Below are positions 16,276-24,916 of a stretch of DNA of 64,000 nt, in pieces. Positions within the stretch are counted from its first letter, which is position 1. The number at the start of each line of letters is the position of its first letter. This stretch comes from Alistipes sp. (GTDB taxonomy: Bacteria > Bacteroidota > Bacteroidia > Bacteroidales > Rikenellaceae), in contig JAFYRX010000027.1 of the NCBI GenBank assembly GCA_017546725.1, forward strand, positions 1 to 64,000, read 5' to 3'. The notes under the pieces are model-generated. The model was not told where the DNA came from. It ran no database searches and saw only the letters and a program-made list of their open reading frames with translations. A program made the position numbers and the translations under genes.

Positions 16276-18075
16276 ATGAAGAAACTTTTTTTAGTAATTG
16301 TCATTGTACTTGTGGGCAGACTTTTATCATTCGTAATAGACCGCATCCCAACAGATGAGCCTACGGCTAACGAAAATGAGTATTCAGGCGAACTCGAGCG
16401 TGAATACATCTCACCCGTAAAGATTCTCTGGACTCAACACGGCGAGTTGATTTCAAACATCGACTACCTCTTGCGTGAGGGTAATGGTCAGGCCGACCTT
16501 ACCAATAGCCACATCTGCGTTGTGAAGAGCACAGAGAAGGAGCATCCCGCCATTTTGCTCGACTTCGGTAAGGAGTTGCACGGCGGTTTGCAGATTGTAA
16601 CAGGTATGCCTGGCGACCACACTCCTGTTCGCATCCGTGTTCGCTTCGGCGAGTCGGCAAGCGAGGCTATGTGCGAGATTGATGGCAAGAATGGTGCATC
16701 AAACGACCACGCTATACGTGATTTTGAGACCACTCTGCCCTGGCTTGGTTTGAAAGAGGTCGGCAATTCGGGATTCCGCTTTGTACGCATTGACCTTTTG
16801 GACGACAACCGTGATTTACACATCAAGGAGATTCGCGCCATTTCGGTTATGCGCGACATACCCTATCGCGGTTCTTTCAAGTGTAACGACGAGCGTCTGA
16901 ATCAGATTTGGGAGACAGGAGCGCGTACCGTGCACCTCAATATGCAGGACTACCTATGGGACGGCATCAAGCGTGACCGCTTGGTTTGGATGGGTGACCT
17001 CCACCCCGAAATCACAACCGTTAGCCACGTATTCGGCTACAACGAGGTCGTACCAAAGAGCCTCGACTTAGTAAAAGATACCACACCCCTGCCTAATTGG
17101 ATGAATGGTATGTACACATACTCTATTTGGTGGGTTATCAATCAGCGCGATTGGTTCTACTATCACGGTGACGAGGAGTATTTGCAGAGCCAGCGCGACT
17201 ACCTTGTTCAGTTGCTCGACCTGTTGATGACAAAGGTTGATGACCAGGGCTTTGAGACCAGCGGTGGCGGATTCCTCGATTGGCCGTCGAACGCCAATCG
17301 TCCCGCTATGCGTGCAGGTACACAGGCCTTGATGATGTGGGCTATGAAGTCAGGCGAGGAGTTGTGCAACTATTTGGGCGAAAACGATATGGCACAGCGT
17401 TGCAAGGAGTGTTACGACAGAATGGTAACCGCTGCCCCCGCCGTTGTAGAGCAATATTTCAAGGAGGCTCAGGAGCCCACCGCACCTGGTAGCAAACAGG
17501 GTGCTGCATTGATGGCTTTGGCGGGCATTATCGACGCCCAAGAGGCTAACGACAAGGTGCTGACTGTAGATGGTGCTCGCGGATTCTCGACATTCTACGG
17601 ATATTATATGTTGCAGGCTATGGCCAAAGCGGGCGACTACGAGGGTGCTATGCAGGTGATTCGCGACTTCTGGGGCGCTATGATTGACCTTGGCGCAACA
17701 TCATTCTGGGAGGATTTCCACACCGATTGGATTCCCGATGCAGCACCTATTGACGCACTTGTTCCCGAAGGCAAGAAGGATATTCACGGCGACTTCGGTG
17801 CATATTGCTACAAAGGTTTCCGCCACAGCCTGTGTCACGGCTGGGCATCGGGTCCCACATCTTGGCTTATGCAAAATGTGTTGGGTGTAGAGGTTGTAGA
17901 GCCGGCTTGCAAAGTGGTGAAAATCACTCCACATTTGGGCAATTTGGAGTGGGCCGAGGGTAGTTTCCCCACACCCTATGGCGACATAACAATTTCGCAT
18001 AAGAAGGGCTCTGACGGCAAGATTAAGTCGGAGATTAAGGCTCCGCGCGGTGTTAAAGTCATCAAGGGCGAGTAA
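16276..18075 (+). CDS. GH78-like alpha-L-rhamnosidase, membrane-anchored or exported
   Basis: A 599-residue protein with an N-terminal hydrophobic segment (residues 4-20) acting as signal or anchor. After a beta-domain, the (alpha/alpha)6 barrel contains D-G-I-K-R-D-R-L-V-W-M-G-D (D229, D234, D241), matching the GH78 catalytic stretch D-x-x-x-R-(D/E)-R-x-x-W-x-G-D. The C-terminal H-G-W-A-S-G-P-T-S-W-L then leads to a closing beta-domain. The expected activity is removal of terminal rhamnose from pectin or other glycans; other substrates are possible. It is shorter than many GH78 enzymes. It sits 11 bases after cinA and is followed by an intrinsic terminator. Confidence 0.8.
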   Translation: MKKLFLVIVIVLVGRLLSFVIDRIPTDEPTANENEYSGELEREYISPVKILWTQHGELISNIDYLLREGNGQADLTNSHICVVKSTEKEHPAILLDFGKELHGGLQIVTGMPGDHTPVRIRVRFGESASEAMCEIDGKNGASNDHAIRDFETTLPWLGLKEVGNSGFRFVRIDLLDDNRDLHIKEIRAISVMRDIPYRGSFKCNDERLNQIWETGARTVHLNMQDYLWDGIKRDRLVWMGDLHPEITTVSHVFGYNEVVPKSLDLVKDTTPLPNWMNGMYTYSIWWVINQRDWFYYHGDEEYLQSQRDYLVQLLDLLMTKVDDQGFETSGGGFLDWPSNANRPAMRAGTQALMMWAMKSGEELCNYLGENDMAQRCKECYDRMVTAAPAVVEQYFKEAQEPTAPGSKQGAALMALAGIIDAQEANDKVLTVDGARGFSTFYGYYMLQAMAKAGDYEGAMQVIRDFWGAMIDLGATSFWEDFHTDWIPDAAPIDALVPEGKKDIHGDFGAYCYKGFRHSLCHGWASGPTSWLMQNVLGVEVVEPACKVVKITPHLGNLEWAEGSFPTPYGDITISHKKGSDGKIKSEIKAPRGVKVIKGE

Positions 18076-18106
18076 TACTGCAACTACATATTGCAAGATA
18101 TAGTAA

Positions 18107-18141
18107 GGTTGTGTGGCTCAGGTCGCACAACCCTATTTTTT
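18107..18141 (+). terminator. Terminator after the rhamnosidase-like gene
   Basis: GGTTGTG (18107-18113) pairs with CACAACC (18126-18132), followed by CTATTTTTT. It separates this transcript from the ribosomal protein operon. Confidence 0.85.
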
Positions 18142-18182
18142 CAACAAAGTGTGCCAAAAGCGAGGAAAAGTAATTAAAATAT

Positions 18183-18214
18183 TTTGATTATTGGATTTAT
18201 TTTGCGTATCTTTG
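18183..18214 (+). promoter_or_regulatory. Promoter of rpmB-rpmG-DUF4295
   Basis: TTTG (18183-18186), 20-bp spacer, TATCTTTG (18207-18214). This is a full consensus match with a leader of roughly 38 bases before rpmB. Confidence 0.88.
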
Positions 18215-18258
18215 CGCACCCTTATTGTGAGGGGATATAAACTAAAATTAACAAAACA

Positions 18259-18492
18259 ATGAGAGTTTGCGAAATTACAGGTAAAACTGCTGTAGTGGGT
18301 AACAATGTTTCTCACTCAAACCGCAAGACTAAGCGCAAGTTCAACACTAACTTGAAGACAAAGCGTTTCTGGTCAGAGGAGGAGGGCCGTTGGTTTACTT
18401 TGAAAGTAACAACTGCCGGTATGAAAACTATTAACAAGAAGGGCTTGGCTGCCGCTCTTAAGGAGGCTGCTGCACCTAAGAAGGTTTACTAA
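18259..18492 (+). CDS. rpmB: 50S ribosomal protein L28
   Basis: A 77-residue L28 beginning [10 protein letters not shown] and containing [13 protein letters not shown], the family signature. It is the first gene of the rpmB-rpmG-DUF4295 unit, which in Bacteroidetes is normally followed by ftsY and rimO. Confidence 0.97.
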   Translation: MRVCEITGKTAVVGNNVSHSNRKTKRKFNTNLKTKRFWSEEEGRWFTLKVTTAGMKTINKKGLAAALKEAAAPKKVY

Positions 18493-18507
18493 AAAAGTTA
18501 AAGACAA

Positions 18508-18690
18508 ATGGCAAAGAAAGGTAACAGAGTGCAGGTGATTTTGGAGTGCACCGAGCAGAAGGAGAGTGGCGTTGCAGGTATGTCACGTTACATCACTACC
18601 AAGAACAAGAAGAACACACCCGATCGTTTGGAGCGTAAGAAGTACAATCCTTACTTGAAGAAGGTTACAGTACATCGTGAAATTAAGTAA
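18508..18690 (+). CDS. rpmG: 50S ribosomal protein L33
   Basis: A 60-residue L33 starting [16 protein letters not shown]. It keeps only one cysteine (residue 14), so it is the zinc-free form of L33. Located 15 bases after rpmB and 14 bases before the DUF4295 gene. Confidence 0.96.
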   Translation: MAKKGNRVQVILECTEQKESGVAGMSRYITTKNKKNTPDRLERKKYNPYLKKVTVHREIK

Positions 18691-18704
18691 TTTTTGTGTA
18701 AGTT

Positions 18705-18863
18705 ATGGCAAAGAAAGTAGTTGCAACCCTTAAGACGGGTACCAACAAGAAGTACACCAAGTGCATCAAGATGGTGAAATCAGAGAAGACCGGTGCTTAC
18801 ATCTTCAAGACACAGAACATTCTTGAGGAGGCTGACATCAAGACATACTTCGCTGAGAAATAA
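18705..18863 (+). CDS. DUF4295 family small basic protein
   Basis: A 52-residue lysine-rich protein (M-A-K-K-V-V-A-T-L-K ... A-E-K) encoded directly after rpmG. It belongs to DUF4295, a family found almost only in Bacteroidetes at exactly this place and probably ribosome-associated. Translation was read directly from the ATG at 18705 to the TAA at 18861-18863. A terminator follows immediately. Confidence 0.92.
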   Translation: MAKKVVATLKTGTNKKYTKCIKMVKSEKTGAYIFKTQNILEEADIKTYFAEK

Positions 18864-18887
18864 TTTTTATTAGACTTCGCGTTTAAT

Positions 18888-18921
18888 AAAAAAAGGCACT
18901 TCGCAAGAGGTGCCTTTTTTT
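18888..18921 (+). terminator. Terminator after DUF4295
   Basis: A7-GGCAC (18888-18899) pairs with GTGCC-T7 (18910-18921). It ends the ribosomal protein transcript, so the HNH gene and ftsY beyond it have their own promoters. Confidence 0.88.
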
Positions 18922-18956
18922 GTGGGGTATAATTTCCATTATTAATTCAAATTAAC

Positions 18957-18964
18957 TATTTTTG
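18957..18964 (+). promoter_or_regulatory. -7 box of the HNH endonuclease gene
   Basis: TATTTTTG lies 22 bases before the ATG at 18987. The -33 region is AT-rich without a clear TTTG. Confidence 0.5.
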
Positions 18965-18986
18965 TATATAACAAATACCCATAACT

Positions 18987-19754
18987 ATGAGAAGAGATTG
19001 GACGGATGATGAAATGATTTTAGCACTTGCTTTATATTTCAGATTACCTTATAACCGATTAAATAAGAATAATCCCGAAGTAATAGCATTGGCAAATCTT
19101 ATTAAAAGAACCAATAATTCTGTTGCTATCAGACTTGTAAATTATGCGGCTTGCGACCCTGCTCTAACATCTATGGGTAAAGTTGGAATGTATGCAGGCA
19201 TTCCTAAATGTCTTCCATATTGGAATAAATACATCAACAATAAAGAAGAATTGTTTTGGGAGGAGGCTAATATCAAAGCAAAATTATTAAAAGAAAACAT
19301 AGAAACGTCTTTATCGATACCTCAACAAGATTTTACAGGAAAGGAGCGCGAAACTGTTATTAAGCAACGAATAAATCAAAATGCTTTTAGAGCAATGATA
19401 TTAGCAAACTATAACGAAACCTGCGCTATATCGGGCATTACAGTGCCTCAATTATTAATTGCAAGTCATATTGTACCCTGGTCTGACAATGAAGAAAATA
19501 GATTAAACCCCGAAAATGGAATATGTTTGTCTGCGTTGTATGACAAAGCATTTGATTCAGGTTTAATTGGAATTAGACCAGATGATTATACCGTAACCAT
19601 CTCTAAAGAATTAAAAAATTATAGACATTCAGACTTTTATAATAACTTTTTTTTAAGGATAGAAAACAAAGCAATACTTATGCCTGAACGTCATTCTCCT
19701 AACAGAGACTTTCTTGAATACCACATAAATAATATTTTTTCTAAATACAACTAA
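18987..19754 (+). CDS. HNH endonuclease (putative restriction-type nuclease)
   Basis: A 255-residue protein. Its C-terminal half contains an HNH nuclease domain of the PF13391 type: C-A-I-S-G-I-T (residues ~147-153), A-S-H-I-V-P-W-S-D (~160-168), N-P-E-N-G-I-C-L-S-A-L-Y-D-K-A-F-D (~174-190). The N-terminus (R-R-D-W-T-D-D-E-M-I-L-A-L-A-L-Y-F) recalls a small helical DNA-binding region seen in such stand-alone nucleases. By eye GC is about 30-35% against about 50% for ftsY, and codon use is A/T-ended throughout. It lies between DUF4295 and ftsY, which are normally neighbours, and so looks like an acquired defence or selfish gene. No methyltransferase is nearby. Confidence 0.82.
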   Translation: MRRDWTDDEMILALALYFRLPYNRLNKNNPEVIALANLIKRTNNSVAIRLVNYAACDPALTSMGKVGMYAGIPKCLPYWNKYINNKEELFWEEANIKAKLLKENIETSLSIPQQDFTGKERETVIKQRINQNAFRAMILANYNETCAISGITVPQLLIASHIVPWSDNEENRLNPENGICLSALYDKAFDSGLIGIRPDDYTVTISKELKNYRHSDFYNNFFLRIENKAILMPERHSPNRDFLEYHINNIFSKYN

Positions 19755-19780
19755 CCCTGCGCTTGCTTATTGCGCTCATA

Positions 19781-19812
19781 TTTGGTTATATCCCTAAAAA
19801 ATCATAACTTTG
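19781..19812 (+). promoter_or_regulatory. Promoter of ftsY-rimO
   Basis: TTTG (19781-19784), 20-bp spacer, TAACTTTG (19805-19812). Full consensus, 45 bases before ftsY. Confidence 0.85.
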
Positions 19813-19856
19813 TATGATAATTTGCCTTTCGCAGTTGCGTGGGCCTAAAAACGTAA

Positions 19857-20903
19857 ATGATTATGGGATTTTTTGACCTTTTTAAGAAGAAGAAAGATAA
19901 TGCGGCTGAGCAGGTAGCAACGCCAGAGGCACAGGCGGCCATTGAGCAGCACGAGGAGCAACAAGCACAAGAGCAGAAAGAGGAACTGTCGGCTGGTTTG
20001 CAAAAGACCAAAGAGGGCTTCTTCTCGAAGTTGGCGCGTGCCGTAGCGGGTCGCTCGACTGTCGATGCCGACGTGTTGGATAACTTGGAGGAGGTGCTCA
20101 TTACATCGGACGTGGGCGTAGAGACCACTGTAAAGATTATCGAGCATATCGAGGCACGCATTGCGCGCGACAAGTATATGAACACCTCGGAACTCAACGC
20201 CATCCTGCGTGACGAGATTGCACAGTTGATGGAGGAGTCACACTCGTCGCAAAAGGACTTTGGTTTAGAGGTGCAGGAGGGCACGCCCTACGTTATGATG
20301 GTTGTGGGTGTGAATGGTGCTGGTAAGACCACCACAATCGGCAAACTTGCCGCACAACTCACCAAAGCGGGCCGTAAGGTTTACATAGGTGCTGCCGACA
20401 CATTCCGTGCTGCGGCTATCGACCAGTTGGGTGTATGGGCCGAACGTGCAGGAGCAACGATGATTCGTCAGGAGATGGGCTCTGACCCCGCATCGGTGGC
20501 GTTCGACACACTGAAGTCAGCAGTAGCCAATGGTGCCGACGTTGTTTTGATTGACACTGCGGGCCGTCTGCACAACAAGATTGGCTTGATGAACGAACTT
20601 ACCAAGATTCGCAACGTGATGTCGAAGGTGATACCCAATGCTCCGCACGAAGTGATGCTCGTATTGGACGGCTCTACGGGCCAAAACGCCTTTGAGCAGG
20701 CTCGCCAATTTACACAGGCTACACAGGTTACATCACTCACAATCACCAAGTTGGACGGCACAGCCAAAGGTGGCGTAGTGATAGGCATCAGCGACCAATT
20801 CCACATTCCCGTACGCTATATTGGCATCGGTGAGGGCATCAACCAACTCAAGATGTTTGACCGCCATCAATTTGTAGACGCCCTTTTCGGCGAGAAGAAG
20901 TAA
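19857..20903 (+). CDS. ftsY: Signal recognition particle receptor FtsY
   Basis: A 348-residue SRP-family GTPase that docks SRP-ribosome complexes at the inner membrane. An acidic Gln/Glu-rich N-terminal segment (residues 14-45) precedes the N and G domains. G1 is G-V-N-G-A-G-K-T-T (~150-158), then D-T-F-R-A-A-A, D-T-A-G-R-L, and T-K-L-D-G-T-A-K-G-G near the end. The start could also be the ATG at 19863, two codons on. Co-transcribed with rimO, 13 bases downstream. Confidence 0.96.
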   Translation: MIMGFFDLFKKKKDNAAEQVATPEAQAAIEQHEEQQAQEQKEELSAGLQKTKEGFFSKLARAVAGRSTVDADVLDNLEEVLITSDVGVETTVKIIEHIEARIARDKYMNTSELNAILRDEIAQLMEESHSSQKDFGLEVQEGTPYVMMVVGVNGAGKTTTIGKLAAQLTKAGRKVYIGAADTFRAAAIDQLGVWAERAGATMIRQEMGSDPASVAFDTLKSAVANGADVVLIDTAGRLHNKIGLMNELTKIRNVMSKVIPNAPHEVMLVLDGSTGQNAFEQARQFTQATQVTSLTITKLDGTAKGGVVIGISDQFHIPVRYIGIGEGINQLKMFDRHQFVDALFGEKK

Positions 20904-20916
20904 AAAAGAGCAAAAG

Positions 20917-22239
20917 ATGAAAAAAATCAACGTCATAACTCTCGGATGCTCGAAGAATGTGGTCGATAGCGAGCACCTGATGGCGCAGTTGGAGGCTGCA
21001 GGATATAAACTCACATTCGACAGCGATTCTACCGACGCCAAAGTGGTGGTTATCAACACCTGCGGATTTATCGGTGATGCCAAGAAGGAGAGCATCGACA
21101 CCATCCTGTCTGCCGTACAGGCCAAAGAGAAGGGTTTAATCGAGCAGTTGTTCGTCATCGGTTGCTTGAGCGAGCGTTATGCCGATGAGTTGCGCGAGGA
21201 GATTCCCGAAGTTGATAAATATTTTGGAGTAAACGATTGGGCCGATATAGTTGCCGCGCTGGGTGGAGAGCATAGCAAAGAGTTAGAGACCGAGCGAGTG
21301 CTGACCACTCCATCACATTACGCCTACCTGAAGATTGCCGAGGGTTGTAATTGGCATTGCGGCTATTGCGCCATACCGCTGATTCGTGGCAAGCACACTT
21401 CGGTGCCTATGGAGCAGATTCTGGACGAGGCGCAGAAATTGGCAGAGCGAGGAGTTAAGGAACTTATCGTCATTGCACAAGATACGACCTATTACGGCAT
21501 CGACCTCTACGGCCGTCGTCGTCTGGCCGACCTACTGACTGAATTGTGCAAAATCAAGGGCATAGAGTGGATTCGCCTACATTATGCCTACCCCACCGCC
21601 TTCCCCGAGGATGTTATCGAGGTGATGGCGCGCGAGAAGAAGATTTGCAAATATCTCGACATTCCTTTCCAGCACATATCAGATAAGATGCTTTCGGCAA
21701 TGAAACGCCGTCATACCAAAGCCGAGGCTATGGAGTTAATCGAGCGTCTTCGCAAACAAATTCCTGATATTGCTATACGCACTACGTTGCTTGTCGGCTA
21801 CCCTACCGAGACACAGGAGGACATTGACGAATTGGAGGCATTTGTACGCGAGGTACGTTTCGACAGATTGGGAGTTTTCCCCTATTCCGAGGAGGAGGGA
21901 ACATATTCTGCCGAGAAACTTACAGATGATGTAGCCGAGGAGGAAAAGGAGCGTCGTGCTGCACGCATTATGCAGATTCAGGAGCAGATTTCGCTGGAGA
22001 ACAACCTCAAGAGAGTTGGACAGACAATGCGTGTTATAGTCGATGGCCGACAAGGCGATTACTACGTCGCTCGTTCACAATATGATTCTCCCGAAGTGGA
22101 CCAGGAGATACTCATAGCGGCCGACAAACGCCGTCTGCGCAGAGGTTGTTTCTACGATGTCATCATTACCGATGCCGAGGACTATGACCTATTTGGCGAA
22201 GTTGTCGAGGCTCGCGCAAAGAGATGTTGCAAGCGATAA
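20917..22239 (+). CDS. rimO: Ribosomal protein S12 methylthiotransferase RimO
   Basis: A 440-residue radical-SAM enzyme that methylthiolates an aspartate of ribosomal protein S12. The N-terminal UPF0004 domain starts I-N-V-I-T-L-G-C-S-K-N-V-V-D-S-E. The radical-SAM cluster is C144-N-W-H-C148-G-Y-C151. A C-terminal TRAM domain (from ~375) includes V-I-V-D-G-R-Q-G-D-Y-Y-V-A-R-S. The S-K-N-V-V-D-S-E start separates RimO from MiaB. Second gene of the ftsY transcript. Confidence 0.95.
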   Translation: MKKINVITLGCSKNVVDSEHLMAQLEAAGYKLTFDSDSTDAKVVVINTCGFIGDAKKESIDTILSAVQAKEKGLIEQLFVIGCLSERYADELREEIPEVDKYFGVNDWADIVAALGGEHSKELETERVLTTPSHYAYLKIAEGCNWHCGYCAIPLIRGKHTSVPMEQILDEAQKLAERGVKELIVIAQDTTYYGIDLYGRRRLADLLTELCKIKGIEWIRLHYAYPTAFPEDVIEVMAREKKICKYLDIPFQHISDKMLSAMKRRHTKAEAMELIERLRKQIPDIAIRTTLLVGYPTETQEDIDELEAFVREVRFDRLGVFPYSEEEGTYSAEKLTDDVAEEEKERRAARIMQIQEQISLENNLKRVGQTMRVIVDGRQGDYYVARSQYDSPEVDQEILIAADKRRLRRGCFYDVIITDAEDYDLFGEVVEARAKRCCKR

Positions 22240-22273
22240 GATTCGAGAAAAAAGCATATCGCAGGCAATAAAA

Positions 22274-22305
22274 TTTGCGAAAAATATATTTTTTTATTAC
22301 CTTTG
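22274..22305 (+). promoter_or_regulatory. Promoter of the coiled-coil gene and zapA
   Basis: TTTG (22274-22277), 20-bp spacer, TACCTTTG (22298-22305). Full consensus, 29 bases before the ATG at 22335. Confidence 0.85.
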
Positions 22306-22334
22306 AGTGTTAAAAACCGTTTAGACCCTACGAG

Positions 22335-22634
22335 ATGGCTTGTAAAAGCATCATAAAGCATATAGAGGCACAGACCGAAAGGATTATCGAGCAATACGAG
22401 AATCTGGAGGAGCAGTGTCATCAACTGCGTGAAGAGAGAGACTCATTGCGAGCGCAAGTGCGAGAGCAGGAAGAGCAACTTCGCGAGTTGAAGGCCGAGG
22501 TACAGCGTCTGCGTCTGGCTGAGGGCTTGAGCGGCAATAAGACAGATAAGGCAAAGTCACGTGCACGCATCAATCTGTTATTGCGGGAGGTTGATAAGTG
22601 CATAGCGCTACTTACTAAAGCCCAAGAAAATTAG
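22335..22634 (+). CDS. Small coiled-coil protein, candidate ZapA partner
   Basis: A 99-residue protein dominated by a coiled coil with Leu/Arg/Glu heptads from about residue 20 to 62, then a basic linker (G-N-K-T-D-K-A-K-S-R-A-R) and a short C-terminal helix (I-N-L-L-L-R-E-V-D-K-C-I-A-L-L). There is no signal peptide. It is encoded 8 bases upstream of zapA on the same transcript. Size and architecture recall ZapB-like division factors, but this is analogy; sequence homology to ZapB is not claimed. Confidence 0.75.
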   Translation: MACKSIIKHIEAQTERIIEQYENLEEQCHQLREERDSLRAQVREQEEQLRELKAEVQRLRLAEGLSGNKTDKAKSRARINLLLREVDKCIALLTKAQEN

Positions 22635-22642
22635 TTTGGAAT

Positions 22643-22981
22643 ATGGCAAAGCAAAAGATAAACCTCAGGGTAAAGGAAAAAGCTTACCAAATGACAATCG
22701 ACAGCGATAAGGAGGAGATTTATCGCTTGGCCGAGCGTGAGGTAAATGCCAATATAGCCAAATTAGAGAAGGCTTTTGGTGAAAGTTGTGATTTAAAGGA
22801 TTGCTTGGCTATAACAGCCTTACAGTTGTGTATAAACAACATATCGATGGCCCGCCAGAACGAACTTGACAGTGATGACGTGGCGGCACTCGATGCTTTG
22901 TCACAGAAGATGGACAAGCACCTTAATCGCATTACACCTCGCAAGAAGAGTACAAGCAGCAAGCGTGCTACAAATAAATAG
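22643..22981 (+). CDS. zapA: Cell division protein ZapA
   Basis: A 112-residue ZapA, which bundles FtsZ filaments at the division ring. The N-terminal I-N-L-R-V-K-E-K-A-Y-Q-M-T-I-D-S-D-K-E-E-I-Y-R-L-A matches the family globular head, followed by a long helix (residues ~30-90) and a Lys/Arg/Ser-rich tail. The 6S RNA gene lies just downstream, the same neighbourhood as in E. coli (zapA-ssrS). Confidence 0.9.
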   Translation: MAKQKINLRVKEKAYQMTIDSDKEEIYRLAEREVNANIAKLEKAFGESCDLKDCLAITALQLCINNISMARQNELDSDDVAALDALSQKMDKHLNRITPRKKSTSSKRATNK

Positions 22982-23018
22982 ACCATATAAAGATATAGGC
23001 TCTTTACATAAAAATCTA

Positions 23019-23218
23019 CCCGCATAGATTTCCTTATAGCTTTGCGAAACTGAACACTTTTTACATTGGGTCAACTCTCGGTTTCTCAAAATCAGGCCTT
23101 AACCCCGCAAGGGGTGTGCCGCGCGCACCGTTGGACGATTGCGAACTCCGGAGCCCCACACCTTGACTTATCGGCAGATTCGTCAAACAAGAAAAGGAAC
23201 TTCTATGCGGCTTTTTTA
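23019..23218 (+). ncRNA. ssrS: 6S RNA (Bacteroidales type)
   Basis: About 200 bases with no coding potential between zapA and rny. The ends pair: CCGCATAGA (23020-23028) with TCTATGCGG (23202-23210), extended by TTCCTT (23030-23035) with AAGGAA (23194-23199). Inside are a CCCC-GCAA-GGGG hairpin and a GTGTGC-CGC-GCGCAC hairpin, with open regions on both sides. The right end runs into a T6 tract, so the closing stem also acts as terminator. A long rod with a central bubble, about 190 nt, next to zapA fits 6S RNA, which binds housekeeping RNA polymerase. No clean TAnnTTTG box precedes it, so it may be processed from the zapA transcript. Confidence 0.82.
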
Positions 23219-23224
23219 TTTTTG
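23217..23224 (+). promoter_or_regulatory. Possible -7 box of rny inside the 6S terminator tract
   Basis: TATTTTTG matches TAnnTTTG and overlaps the T-rich end of the 6S RNA gene, 65 bases before rny. No clear -33 element is present. Confidence 0.4.
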
Positions 23225-23288
23225 AGCAAGTAAGAAAACGAAAAGACAAAACTACAATAAATAAACTAATTTAATTAACAAAACAGAG

Positions 23289-24836
23289 ATGATAACTATA
23301 GTTATAACTGCTATCATATCAGTCATCGTGACACTGGTAACCTACATCCTGGTTACTACCTATATCACGAAGAACTCGATACAAAAGCAACGCGCTACGG
23401 CTCTCAAGGAGGCCGAAGCCGAAGGTGAAATGATTAAGAAGGAGAAGATACTTCAGGCAAAAGAGAAGTTTATTCAACTTAAGAGCGAGCACGACCGCAC
23501 TATCAACGAGCGTAATCAGAAGATTGCACAGAGCGAGCAGCGTGCAAAGCAGATTGAGGCAAACCTGCAGAATCAGCAGCGTGACCTTGAGAATAAACTC
23601 AAGGAGAATGACCGCCTGAAGGAGCAGATGAACAGCCAATTGCAGAGCCTAAACACAAAGAAAGAGGAGTTGGCATCTGTAATCAAGGAGCAGAATGCTC
23701 GTTTGGAGCAGATTTCTGGTATGAGTGCCGAGGATGCAAAGAACATCTTGATGGAGAATATGAAGGAGGAGGCAAAGACCGAGGCCGCATCATACATCAA
23801 CGAGACCATCGAGGAGGCAAAACTCACCGCCACAAAAGAGGCAAAGCGTATCATCGTAACATCTATTCAGCGTGTCGCTACGGAGACCGCCATCGAGAAT
23901 GCTGTAACGGTATTCAATATCGATAGCGACGAGGTTAAGGGCCGCATCATCGGTCGTGAGGGACGTAACATTCGTGCTTTGGAGGCTGCTACAGGTATCG
24001 AGATTATCGTTGATGACACCCCCGAGGCTATCATCCTGAGTGGTTTTGACCCCGTACGTCGTGAGATTGCACGTTTGGCTTTGCACCAGTTGGTAACTGA
24101 CGGCCGTATCCACCCTGCACGTATCGAGGAGGTCGTAGCAAAGGTTAAGAAGCAGATTGAGGAGGAGATTGTAGAGGTTGGTAAGCGTACCGCTATCGAC
24201 TTGGGTATTCACGGTCTGCACCCCGAACTTATCCGTCTTATCGGTAAGATGAAGTATCGTTCATCATACGGTCAGAACCTCTTGCAGCACGCTCGTGAGA
24301 CTGCAAACCTTGCAGGCATTATGGCTTCGGAGTTGGGATTGCCCGTTAAGGCTGCACGTCGCGCTGGATTGTTGCACGATATTGGTAAGGTGCCCGATGA
24401 TGAGCCCGAATTGCCACACGCAATTATCGGCATGAAGTTGGCCGAGAAGTACAAGGAGAAGGCCGACGTATGCAATGCTATTGGTGCACACCACGATGAG
24501 GTTGAGATGTCATCAATCATCGCTCCTATCATTCAGGTTTGTGACGCCATCTCTGGTGCACGTCCCGGTGCACGTCGTGAGGTCGTAGAGTCTTACATCA
24601 AGCGTTTGAAGGAGATGGAGGATATCGCTCTCTCATATCCTGGCGTTGTCAAGACCTACGCTATTCAGGCAGGTCGTGAGTTGCGCGTAATCGTAGGTGC
24701 AGACAAACTCTCAGACCAGGAGTCAGAGTCATTGTCACACGACATTGCAAAGAAGATTCAGGACGAGATGACTTATCCTGGTCAGGTAAAGATTACCGTT
24801 ATCCGCGAGACTCGTTCAGTAAGTTACGCAAAGTAA
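23289..24836 (+). CDS. rny: Ribonuclease Y
   Basis: A 515-residue RNase Y, a membrane-tethered endoribonuclease central to mRNA turnover. It has an N-terminal membrane helix (residues 2-25), a long coiled coil rich in K/E/Q (30-150), a KH domain with [12 protein letters not shown] (~218-229), and an HD domain with L-L-H-D-I-G-K (~360-366) and A-H-H-D-E-V. Length is normal. Downstream of 6S RNA and followed by a terminator shared with the convergent GT9 gene. Confidence 0.97.
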   Translation: MITIVITAIISVIVTLVTYILVTTYITKNSIQKQRATALKEAEAEGEMIKKEKILQAKEKFIQLKSEHDRTINERNQKIAQSEQRAKQIEANLQNQQRDLENKLKENDRLKEQMNSQLQSLNTKKEELASVIKEQNARLEQISGMSAEDAKNILMENMKEEAKTEAASYINETIEEAKLTATKEAKRIIVTSIQRVATETAIENAVTVFNIDSDEVKGRIIGREGRNIRALEAATGIEIIVDDTPEAIILSGFDPVRREIARLALHQLVTDGRIHPARIEEVVAKVKKQIEEEIVEVGKRTAIDLGIHGLHPELIRLIGKMKYRSSYGQNLLQHARETANLAGIMASELGLPVKAARRAGLLHDIGKVPDDEPELPHAIIGMKLAEKYKEKADVCNAIGAHHDEVEMSSIIAPIIQVCDAISGARPGARREVVESYIKRLKEMEDIALSYPGVVKTYAIQAGRELRVIVGADKLSDQESESLSHDIAKKIQDEMTYPGQVKITVIRETRSVSYAK

Positions 24837-24864
24837 TCGACACACATTGGATTGATTATACAAA

Positions 24865-24896
24865 GAAAGAGTTCAACCTTCGGGCTGAACTCTTTC
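24865..24896. terminator. Bidirectional hairpin between rny and the GT9 gene
   Basis: GAAAGAGTTCA (24865-24875) pairs perfectly with TGAACTCTTTC (24886-24896), with an inner CC-TTCG-GG tetraloop. Only a weak T tract follows on either strand, but position and stem strength support termination. Confidence 0.75.
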
Positions 24897-24916
24897 ATTA
24901 TAAATTAAGGTATAAA

